Below, one piece after another: positions 57,034 through 64,000 of a stretch of 64,000 nt of DNA. The position numbers and the translations under genes are program-made. Numbering within the stretch: the first letter of the stretch is position 1; each line of letters begins with the position of its first letter. Origin of the DNA: Prosthecobacter sp. (GTDB lineage: Bacteria > Verrucomicrobiota > Verrucomicrobiia > Verrucomicrobiales > Verrucomicrobiaceae). Location of the stretch: NCBI RefSeq assembly GCF_014879935.1, contig NZ_JACSRD010000137.1, positions 1 through 64,000 of the forward strand, written 5' to 3'. The notes under the pieces were generated by a model. That model did no database searches. It was given only the letters and a program-made list of their open reading frames with translations, and was not told the origin of the DNA.

Positions 57034-59136
57034 ATGAGCCTTCGCACCTTGGTTTTCATTTTGGCACTCGCGGGAACTTCCGCGATAGCCGCTGGATTGA
57101 GCCTGGAGGAAGGCCGGAAGCTCTGGAGCCTCCAACCACCTCAAATCGTGCCCGGTGCGAGCATCGACAGTCTCGTGGAGGCGAAGCTGGCGGAGAAAAA
57201 GCTCAAGCCAAACGCGCCTGCGAGTCGGGCGGCGCTCGTGCGCAGGCTTTACTTGGATTTGACCGGGCTGCCGCCGTCTGACTTGTCGGACCGGTCGGAC
57301 CTTTCCGACGTTGTTGATACGTTGTTGAAGAGTCCGCACTTCGGCGAGCGCTGGGGGCGGCACTGGCTGGACATTGCACGCTATGCGGACAGCAACGGGC
57401 GCGACCGCAATGTCATGAACTACCACGCGTGGCGTTATCGCGACTATGTCATCGCGTCGTTCAATGCGGACAAGCCATACGATGTGTTCGTCCAAGAGCA
57501 GATCGCGGGCGATTTGATGCCGGCGAAGGACAACGCGCAGCGAGATGAGCGACTCACGGCCACGGCCTTCCTGGCGCTGGGCGCGAAGGCCTTTGAGGAG
57601 CTGAAGCAGGATCTGTTTCACATGGATGTCGTCGATGAGCAGATCGACGTCATCGGGCGTGGGGTGCTTGGCTTGTCGGTGGCGTGTGCGCGGTGTCACG
57701 ATCACAAATTCGATCCCATTCCCATGGCCGACTACTACGCCATCGCGGGCATTTTGCGCAGCACGCAGCCGCTTTACGGTCACGGGCCGCGTGGCATCAA
57801 GACGACGATGTTTCACCACACCGAGTTTCACGCGCTCGGTGGTGAGGCGGGGCAAAAGCTTGCTCCGGCTGCGCTCGCTTACTTCACGAAGCTGGATGCC
57901 GACATGCTCGCCATGCACACAGCGCGCAGCGATCGCTATCGCTATCGCATCCAGAAGCGTCTGCCGGAGGCGAAGCGTGCAGTCGAATCGGCCACGGGAG
58001 AGGCCAAAGCGAAGGCAGACGCCGATTTAAAGGCCATGGAGGCCGAGATCGCCGAGTGGAACGTCACAATCAAAAAACTCGAAGACGACGTGGAGGCGCT
58101 CAAAGACGTCGCGCCGCCGCAACCGGCCTGGACGATGGGCGCACGTGATCGCGAGGCCATTTCGGACTGCCGCATCCACCTTCGCGGTGAAACGACGAGT
58201 CTCGGTGACACGGTGCCGCGCGGCTTTTTGCAGGTGATCTCGATTCCCAGTGCCAAACCGCCTGCGAAGACGCAAAGCGGCCGTCTGGAACTCGCGCAGT
58301 GGCTCACGCATCGCGACAATCCGCTCACCGCCCGCGTGATGGTGAACCGCGTGTGGCAGAAGCTCTTTGGTCGGGCCTTGGTGACCACGCCGGATGATTT
58401 TGGCGTGAACGGCGCGAAGCCGAGCCATCCCGAGTTGCTCGATTACCTCGCGGTGCGCTTCATGCAGCAGGGTTGGAGTGTGAAGAAGCTCATTCGCGAG
58501 ATCGTGCTGAGTAGGGCTTATCAACGAAGCACGGATCGTTCGGAGAACGCGACGCTGAGCGATCCGGACAATGTTTGGCTCTGGCGCATGGCACCGCGTC
58601 CGGTCGAGGTGGAGGTGCTGCGCGACTCAATTCTCGCGCTAAGCGGCCAGTTGGACCCGTATCCGCCGCAGCGGCAGTTTCTCGACCGTTTTCATCCGCA
58701 GAAGGACGCGGAGCTTTTCACCTTCAAGCCCTTCCTGACGGTCGAGGCCATCGTGGATCATCATCGCAGTGTGTACCTACCCGTGGTGCGAGGCACGCTG
58801 CCGGAAATGTTCCCGCTCTTCAACTTCGCACCACCCGAGCGGCCCGTGGCGCAGCGCGAGGAGAGCCTCGTGCCCGCGCAGTCGCTCTTTTTGATGAACA
58901 ACGCCTGGGTGCTGGAGCAGGCGCGCCACGCCGCCACGCGTCTGCTCAGTGACACGAGCCTCACCGACGACACGCAGCGCCTGCGCAGGCTTTACGAGCG
59001 TGCTTTCTCACGCCCTCCGACGGCTGCGGAGCAAACTCGTGCGCTCGCGTATTTGAAAACCGGCGGCCCCGAGACCGCCTGGACCAGTCTTTGCCAAACC
59101 ATTATCGCCAGCGCGGAGTTTCGCGTTGTGAGATAA
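57034..59136 (+). CDS. PSCyt2 (DUF1549)-PSD1 (DUF1553) exported protein without PSCyt1 heme domain
   Basis: This 700-residue protein has a signal peptide (LVFILALAGTSAIA). DUF1549 spans about 35-245, with FGERWGRHWLDIARYADSNG and CARCHDHKFDPIP. A charged coiled coil is at about 305-355 (KADADLKAMEAEIAEW...KLEDDVEAL). DUF1553 follows at about 405-665 (LAQWLTHRDNPLTARVMVNR). The N-terminal PSCyt1 heme domain seen in the 47674 protein is absent. A Ser-Asp tract (SDLSDRSDLSD) lies in DUF1549. GGAGGT precedes ATG 57034. It sits directly upstream of a DUF1501 gene, the standard pair. Confidence 0.9.
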   Translation: MSLRTLVFILALAGTSAIAAGLSLEEGRKLWSLQPPQIVPGASIDSLVEAKLAEKKLKPNAPASRAALVRRLYLDLTGLPPSDLSDRSDLSDVVDTLLKSPHFGERWGRHWLDIARYADSNGRDRNVMNYHAWRYRDYVIASFNADKPYDVFVQEQIAGDLMPAKDNAQRDERLTATAFLALGAKAFEELKQDLFHMDVVDEQIDVIGRGVLGLSVACARCHDHKFDPIPMADYYAIAGILRSTQPLYGHGPRGIKTTMFHHTEFHALGGEAGQKLAPAALAYFTKLDADMLAMHTARSDRYRYRIQKRLPEAKRAVESATGEAKAKADADLKAMEAEIAEWNVTIKKLEDDVEALKDVAPPQPAWTMGARDREAISDCRIHLRGETTSLGDTVPRGFLQVISIPSAKPPAKTQSGRLELAQWLTHRDNPLTARVMVNRVWQKLFGRALVTTPDDFGVNGAKPSHPELLDYLAVRFMQQGWSVKKLIREIVLSRAYQRSTDRSENATLSDPDNVWLWRMAPRPVEVEVLRDSILALSGQLDPYPPQRQFLDRFHPQKDAELFTFKPFLTVEAIVDHHRSVYLPVVRGTLPEMFPLFNFAPPERPVAQREESLVPAQSLFLMNNAWVLEQARHAATRLLSDTSLTDDTQRLRRLYERAFSRPPTAAEQTRALAYLKTGGPETAWTSLCQTIIASAEFRVVR
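57277..57316. repeat. 9-bp periodic TCGGACNNG repeat encoding SD-x-SD-x-SD (copy 3)
   Basis: Units TCTGACTTG / TCGGACCGG / TCGGACCTT / TCCGACGTT encode SDLSDRSDLSD after TGLPP in DUF1549, about the same loop as copy 2 in the other PSCyt protein. Because GTCGGAC is nearly self-complementary, either orientation encodes Ser-Asp. Confidence 0.7.
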
Positions 59137-59150
59137 ACAACTCTTGTGTC

Positions 59151-60479
59151 ATGACTTCACGCCGTCAGCTCCTTCAGCAAGCCTCCGCAGGGTTTGGTTA
59201 TCTCGCGTTTGCAGGTATGGCGTCCGGGGAGGGCCGGATGGCTTCGCATTTTCCGGCGCTGGCGAAGCGGGTGATTTTTCTGTGCATGCGCGGTGGGCCG
59301 TCGCACATGGAGACGTTTGATCCGAAGCCGGAGCTCACGCGGCGGCATGGTGAGCCGGGGAGGAACAAAGGAACGAAGATGCTCGGCTCGCGTTGGAAGT
59401 TTGCGAAGCATGGACAGAGCGGCATCGACATCGTGGAGCTGTTTCCGGAGCTGGCGAGGCAGGCGGACAAGCTGTGCGTGCTGCGCGGCATGCACACGGA
59501 CAACGAAAACCATCCGCAGGCGCTGCAACAGCTCCACACGGGAAGTTTTCAGTTTGTTCGGCCGTCGATGGGCTCGTGGACGGTTTACGGGCTCGGATCG
59601 GAAAACGAGAGCCTGCCAGGTTTCATCAGCATCAATCCGCTCACCGCGCTCGGCGGCCTGAGTTACTACTCCAGCGCGTTTTTGCCTGCGTCCACCTCCG
59701 CGACGTTGCTCGGCAACGCGAATCAGCCCGGCGCGAAGCTTCAACTCGGCAACATCACCAATTCGAGGCTCGACAACGTCGCGCAGCGTCAGCAACTCGA
59801 CTTGTTGCAGGCGATGAATCGCGATTTGCTCGCACAAACCGGCGATCCGCGCGTGGAAGGCATCATCTCATCCTACGAGCTCGCCTTTCGCATGCAGGGC
59901 GAGCTGCCGCGCGTGATGGATCTGAGCAGTGAGAGCAAAGCCACGCTGCAACTCTACGGCGCGGACAAATCGCCCACGGAGACTTTTGGCCGCCAGTGCT
60001 TGCTTGCGCGTCGATTCGCCGAGGCGGGTGTGCGTTTCATCGAGATCAGCCACATGGAGTGGGATCTGCACGGCTCGTTGCAAAGCGGCATGACACGTAA
60101 TTGCTCGCAAATCGACAAACCCATCGCCGGACTGCTGCACGATCTCGATCAGCGTGGTCTGCTGGAGGACACACTCGTGCTTTGGGGAGGTGAGTTTGGC
60201 CGCACGCCTGACGACGCCACGCAGGACGGTCGCGGGCACAACAACAAAGGCTACAGCATGTGGATGGCCGGTGGTGGCGTGAAAGCCGGCCACATCCACG
60301 GCGCGACCGACGATCTCGGCATCGAAGCCATCGACGGCAAAGTCCACATCCACGATCTGCACGCGACAATGCTGCACTTGCTCGGCCTCGATCACGAGAG
60401 GCTCACGTTCCGCTACGGTGGTCGTGATTTCCGACTCACGGATGTGAAGGGGAAAGTCGTGAAGGAGATCCTCGCATGA
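59151..60479 (+). CDS. Tat-exported DUF1501 protein
   Basis: This 442-residue protein has a twin-arginine signal (TSRRQLLQQASAGFGYLAFAG). Its DUF1501 fold resembles alkaline phosphatase/sulfatase-type metal hydrolases: VIFLCMRGGPSHMETFDPKPEL near the N-terminus, and ISHMEWDLHG, LEDTLVLWGGEFGRTP and DGRGHNNKGYSMWMAGGG near the C-terminus. ATG 59151 follows the PSD1 stop by 14 bp, and the PSCyt2-PSD1/DUF1501 pair is the standard operon in this phylum. The biochemical role is unproven; association with degradation of sulfated glycans is inferred from genomic context. Confidence 0.92.
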   Translation: MTSRRQLLQQASAGFGYLAFAGMASGEGRMASHFPALAKRVIFLCMRGGPSHMETFDPKPELTRRHGEPGRNKGTKMLGSRWKFAKHGQSGIDIVELFPELARQADKLCVLRGMHTDNENHPQALQQLHTGSFQFVRPSMGSWTVYGLGSENESLPGFISINPLTALGGLSYYSSAFLPASTSATLLGNANQPGAKLQLGNITNSRLDNVAQRQQLDLLQAMNRDLLAQTGDPRVEGIISSYELAFRMQGELPRVMDLSSESKATLQLYGADKSPTETFGRQCLLARRFAEAGVRFIEISHMEWDLHGSLQSGMTRNCSQIDKPIAGLLHDLDQRGLLEDTLVLWGGEFGRTPDDATQDGRGHNNKGYSMWMAGGGVKAGHIHGATDDLGIEAIDGKVHIHDLHATMLHLLGLDHERLTFRYGGRDFRLTDVKGKVVKEILA

Positions 60480-60508
60480 AGACGCTATAGTCTGATAATC
60501 ACCAAACA

Positions 60509-61036
60509 ATGCCAACTACGTCGTCCCAACCTGCGTCACGCACTGAACAGCCTCCCCGTGGAGTTTGCATGGTGTGCGGAATGGACTGGCGTCCGCTCCT
60601 TGAAGCGAAGGATCTGTCTGCTTCGCTACCAGGTCGACTGTCCAGGTGGAAATCACGGATGGACATCATTCTCGGGCTTTATTTAGGAGTTCAGATCACA
60701 GCCTGCCTTGCCTGTGAACGACTTGGCATCCCGCTGATTTACACAGGATGGAAGGCATGGATCGCTGTGCTGTTGTTCGCAGGTCCTTTAGTTGCGCTGA
60801 TTGTAGTGTGCGCAGTCGGCTCCATCAGAATCGAACGAAGTGTGAGCCGTGAAGCCGGAGTGTGCTGCGTGAGTTGCGGACGTGCTCCGCGATCGAATGA
60901 AATGGCCAATTGGATAGCTCTCAATCGTTGCGGGCAGTGTGGAGGGCTGCTGGCAAAGGATTTTTCCTTTATCCATTACAAAGACACGTGGCCACAGTGG
61001 CAAGATCACGGCTGTGAAACAGCCGAGGGGCATTGA
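60509..61036 (+). CDS. Small membrane protein with four CxxC zinc-ribbon knuckles, function unknown
   Basis: This 175-residue protein contains CMVCG (about residue 20), CLACE (about 67), CVSCG and CGQCG near the C-terminus, i.e. two possible zinc ribbons. Two hydrophobic stretches lie between them (LGLYLGVQITACLA, WIAVLLFAGPLVALIVVCAVG). Both ribbons probably face the cytosol if the two helices form a hairpin. The DNA is noticeably more A/T-rich than the flanking genes, suggesting a recent arrival or low expression. It lies between the DUF1501 gene and the convergent sulfatase gene and has no obvious functional link to them. Confidence 0.65.
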   Translation: MPTTSSQPASRTEQPPRGVCMVCGMDWRPLLEAKDLSASLPGRLSRWKSRMDIILGLYLGVQITACLACERLGIPLIYTGWKAWIAVLLFAGPLVALIVVCAVGSIRIERSVSREAGVCCVSCGRAPRSNEMANWIALNRCGQCGGLLAKDFSFIHYKDTWPQWQDHGCETAEGH

Positions 61037-61065
61037 AGGAGATTCTCGCGTGAGACGATGAAGAG

Positions 61066-62526
61066 TCACTTCTTCAGCGGAAACTGCGAACGAAGCAGCT
61101 TCTCCGCCTCTCCGAGGGCGGCCTGGTCCGGCGGCTTAGCAATGACGTTGTCGAGTTCCGGCTGGTCGGAGGTGTGGTCGTAGAGTTCGCGGGCCTCGAT
61201 CGCGCCGGTCTGCCAGTTGCGCCACTCGGTGTAGCGCCAGTTGGCGGTGCGGACGCTGTAACCCATCGCGGTAGGTTGTTTGGATGGCGTGCGGTCGGCG
61301 TAGGCGGGACGCGGATGCTGCGTGAAGGCTCCACGTTTCACAATGGCCGATGGATCATCGAGCACGGGCACGAGACTGGTGCCTTCGAGACCGGGTGCGG
61401 CGGGCAGGTCGCAAAGGGCGTTGAGCGTGGGGAAGATATCGAGCATTTCGGCCAGCGCGGCGGTTTGCACGCCGCGTTGTTTGGTCTGTGGTGGCGCGAT
61501 GATGAACGGCACGCGTGCATCGAGCTCGAAGTTGCTCGTTTTGGCCCACAGGCCGTGCTCGCCGAGGTGGTAGCCGTGGTCGCCCCAGAAGACGATCACG
61601 GTGTTGTCGAGCAGGCCGTGCTCCTTCAGCGCGGCGATGACCTTCCCCACCTGCGCGTCCACGTAGCTGATGCCGGCGAAGTAACCATGACGCATCTCGG
61701 CGATCTGCTCCGGCGTGGGCTGCTTTTGCTGGTCGGGCGGGCCGAGGATCTCGGTGCTCTGATGGAAGGCGATCTCGGGCGCGTGCGCAGGGCGCGCCGG
61801 GTTCAGCGCGGGGATTTGGGCGCGGTCGTAGAGGTCCCAGTATTTTTTCGGCGCGTTGAACGGCGCGTGCGGTTTCCAAAAGCCAACCGCGAGGAAAAAC
61901 GGCCCGTTTTTCAGCTCATGAATGATGCGCACGGCCTCGGCAGCGACGCGGCCATCGTAGTAGGCCTTGTCGGGGACGTCGTAGCTCTCGCACATGCCCA
62001 CGGAACCGTACTTGCGCAGGCCTTCGCTGAATTTTGCGTGATTCTCCGGCAGCGGGCCGCTGATCTGCGGCGTGTCTTCGCCGTGGTTGGCGTAGTGGAG
62101 GAATTCCGGCGCGGACCAGGAGCGCGCGTCGCCTTTTTCCTTCGTGTGCCAGTTGTGGAAGAGCTTGCCGCTGCAGCGCGTCGTGTAGCCGTGCTCCTTG
62201 AACCACAGCGGTAGCGTGGTGACGTCGGGCTTCAACTCGCGGAAGTGCGTGCCGTTGACGTAGAGGCCCAGCGTGCCCGGTCGCAGGCCGGTGAGCATGC
62301 TGGAGCGGCTGGGATTGCACACCGCCTGCTGGCAGTAGGCCTTCGTAAACGTGGTGCCGCGTGCCGCGATGGCATCGAGGTTCGGCGTCTTGGCCACCGA
62401 GCCGTAGCAGCCGAGTTCGGGGCGCAGGTCGTCGGCGGTGATGAGGAGGACATTCGGCGGCGCGGCATCGAGACGAGGCAGAATGGAGAACAAACCAAGA
62501 AGGATGATGGCGCTGACAGATTTCAT
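61066..62526 (-). CDS. Secreted type I sulfatase (iduronate-2-sulfatase-like)
   Basis: This 486-residue protein has a signal peptide ([16 protein letters not shown]); ATG 62526 is chosen over 62568. Type I sulfatase motifs: metal ligands D32-D33 ([16 protein letters not shown]) and the formylglycine site C70 in [14 protein letters not shown], which requires an FGE-type maturase elsewhere. [32 protein letters not shown] and [24 protein letters not shown] match the iduronate-2-sulfatase/choline-sulfatase branch. It would remove sulfate esters from glycans such as marine or host polysaccharides. It is divergent from the second ceramidase-like gene (68-bp spacer). Confidence 0.93.
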   Translation of the reverse strand: [486 protein letters not shown]

Positions 62527-62594
62527 GGTGGTGCAAGACGACTGACGTTCGGCGCGATAGTCGGACATCCGTTTGTCACTTCAACGTCTTTGCC

Positions 62595-63932
62595 ATGAAA
62601 CCCCTTCTCCTGCTGCTCCTGTTTGTTTCGTCTCACGCGTTCGCAGGATGGCAGGCGGGCGCAGCGAAGGCAGACATCACGCCAACGGAGTCCGTGCCGC
62701 TCGCCGGCTATGGTGGCAAGACACGCATGTCGCAACGCATCGAGCACGCCATCTGGCTGAAGGCGCTCGCGCTCAAAGACGACTCGGGCGCGACCTCGGT
62801 GCTCGTCACCGCCGATCTCGTCGGTTTGAGCGACAAGATGATCGCCGTGATCGCCAAGAATGCGCTAGAGAAGCATGGCGTGATGCGGGAGCGGCTGATC
62901 TTGAACACCTCGCACAATCACTCGTGCCCGGTGACGGAGGATGTGTTGTGGTTGTATTATGAATTCACGCCAGAGGAGGCTGCAGCAAAGGATCGCTACA
63001 CGGCCATGGTCTATGCGAAGTATGATGAGGTGATCGGCCAAGCGATCGCGGCACTCGCACCAGCGGCGCTCGCCTTTGAGCAGGGTTTGGCCGGTGTGGC
63101 GGTGAATCGACGACGATCGCGTGGGCCGGAGAGCCGTGCGCTTGGCGGTCAGGTGGATCAGGATGTGCCGGTGATCACCGTCAAGGCTGGAACTGATCTC
63201 AAGGCCATCGTCTTCGGCTATTCGTGCCACACGACGGCGCTCGGCGGACTGAGCATCAATGGCGATTACGCCGGCTTCGCTCAGTTGGTCTTGGAAAAGA
63301 CCTTCCCAGGCGCGGTGGCGATGTTTGTGCAGAACTGCGGCGGCGATGCGAATCCGCTGCCGCGCATACGCGGGAAAGATGTCGAGGCGACCGAACTGGC
63401 AGGCATGTATGGCAAGATTTTGTCCGAAGCGGTTCGTCAGGTCGTCGTGGGCACGATGAAACCGCTCAGCGGGCGGATTCGCGCGGCGATGGGCGAGACT
63501 GAGCTTTTGCTCCAGCCCGGCATCCCGCTGGATGAATTGAAGCAGCGTGTCCCGAATCTCACCGGCATGCCAAAGCGTGAGTTCGAGCACTTCATCCGGC
63601 AATACGAGACCCTCGGCTCGCCGCCGGATCGTGTGAAGTATCCGGTGCAGGTCTGGCAGTTCGGCACGGACCTCACCTTCATCGCGCTCACGGGCGAAAC
63701 CGTGGTGGATTACTCGCTGAAGTTCAAAGGAACCTATGGCTGGAACACCACCTGGGTCTGCGGTTACAACAACGACCTCACCAGCTACATCCCCAGCCTG
63801 CGTGTGCTCAATGAAGGTGGCTACGAAGGTGTCAGCGGCATGTTTGAATACGGCCACCGTGCGCCTTACACCGAGACGGTGGAGGAGCGGATCACGACGA
63901 AGGTCGAGGAGCTGGTCAGAACGACAAAGTAG
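62595..63932 (+). CDS. Secreted neutral/alkaline ceramidase-like hydrolase (second copy)
   Basis: This 445-residue protein has a signal peptide (KPLLLLLLFVSSHAFA). The family core is present: GAAKADITPTESVPLAGYGG, SVLVTADLVGLSD, His pair NTSHNHSCP, YSCHTTALGGLSINGDYAG, FVQNCGGDANPLPR. It is a distant relative of the 55605 protein. No Shine-Dalgarno precedes ATG 62595. Being divergent from the sulfatase gene, it may be co-expressed with it from a shared control region. Confidence 0.8.
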   Translation: MKPLLLLLLFVSSHAFAGWQAGAAKADITPTESVPLAGYGGKTRMSQRIEHAIWLKALALKDDSGATSVLVTADLVGLSDKMIAVIAKNALEKHGVMRERLILNTSHNHSCPVTEDVLWLYYEFTPEEAAAKDRYTAMVYAKYDEVIGQAIAALAPAALAFEQGLAGVAVNRRRSRGPESRALGGQVDQDVPVITVKAGTDLKAIVFGYSCHTTALGGLSINGDYAGFAQLVLEKTFPGAVAMFVQNCGGDANPLPRIRGKDVEATELAGMYGKILSEAVRQVVVGTMKPLSGRIRAAMGETELLLQPGIPLDELKQRVPNLTGMPKREFEHFIRQYETLGSPPDRVKYPVQVWQFGTDLTFIALTGETVVDYSLKFKGTYGWNTTWVCGYNNDLTSYIPSLRVLNEGGYEGVSGMFEYGHRAPYTETVEERITTKVEELVRTTK

Positions 63933-63942
63933 TGGAGAGCTT

Positions 63943-64000
63943 TAGCTCGTGGGCGATGCGCTCTGCGGCAAAATGACCATGCCAAGCCCCCGACGAGCTA
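63943..64000. repeat. Inverted repeat after the last gene
   Basis: TAGCTCGT (63943-63950) and ACGAGCTA (63993-64000) are perfect inverted copies, extended imperfectly by GGG/CCC, with a 42-base loop. It may be a terminator or a short interspersed repeat; the right edge of the window cuts the context. Confidence 0.4.

Overview
The window looks like a chromosomal stretch from a member of the Verrucomicrobiota, probably Verrucomicrobiaceae (Prosthecobacter/Verrucomicrobium type). The evidence is a complete four-gene 'Verru_Chthon' pseudopilin cassette, a giant PEP-CTERM protein with autotransporter-type beta-strand repeats, several planctomycete/verrucomicrobial PSCyt/PSD1/DUF1501 proteins, a sulfatase, and a 14-bp LexA box of the type reported for Verrucomicrobia. 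The DNA is GC-rich and gene-dense. No CRISPR array, rRNA or prophage was seen. Identifications come from reading motifs, not from searches.

Layout. 0-2.6 kb: the apparent end of an insertion sequence abuts an NHL/RCC1-repeat secreted protein cut off inside a repeat; a LuxR-type regulator follows. 2.7-3.8 kb: a Tat-exported TIM-barrel (sugar isomerase-like) protein. 3.8-10.6 kb (minus strand): Verru_Chthon cassette proteins A-B-C-D. 10.9-12.0 kb: a small secreted protein with a calcium-loop motif. 12.1-29.7 kb (minus strand): one 5,872-residue PEP-CTERM protein built around three tandem units of about 1,380 residues. 30.0-31.3 kb: a secreted protein with a possible NlpC/P60-like Cys/His pair. 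31.3-34.7 kb (minus strand): overlapping genes for a periplasmic binding protein, a PAS histidine kinase and a NarL-type regulator. 34.9 kb: tRNA-Val(TAC). 35.0-38.2 kb: a LamG glycosidase-like exported protein. 38.3-39.6 kb: rsmH overlapping a MazG-like pyrophosphohydrolase gene. 39.7-45.0 kb: a tandem pair of GYF_2/membrane/alpha-beta hydrolase proteins, one of which has lost its nucleophile. 45.0-50.0 kb: a mini c-type cytochrome, an intradiol dioxygenase, a SpoU RNA methyltransferase, sanA and a PSCyt1-PSCyt2-PSD1 protein. 50.1-55.5 kb: the imuA-imuB-dnaE2 mutagenesis operon behind a perfect LexA box. 55.6-63.9 kb: a secreted-degradation island (two ceramidase-like proteins, PSCyt2-PSD1, DUF1501, sulfatase) plus a small zinc-ribbon membrane protein.

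How the parts may work together. The most interesting link is a 20-bp element (17/20 identical, all differences transitions) found in only two places: upstream of the pseudopilin cassette and upstream of the giant PEP-CTERM gene, 19 kb apart. It suggests co-regulation of an envelope pseudopilus-like machine and a giant surface protein. The two secreted-protein genes (10852 and 30039) diverge from the same two control regions and are candidate partners. The imu operon has a promoter, LexA box and GTG start arranged so that repression and leaderless translation start fall on the same bases.
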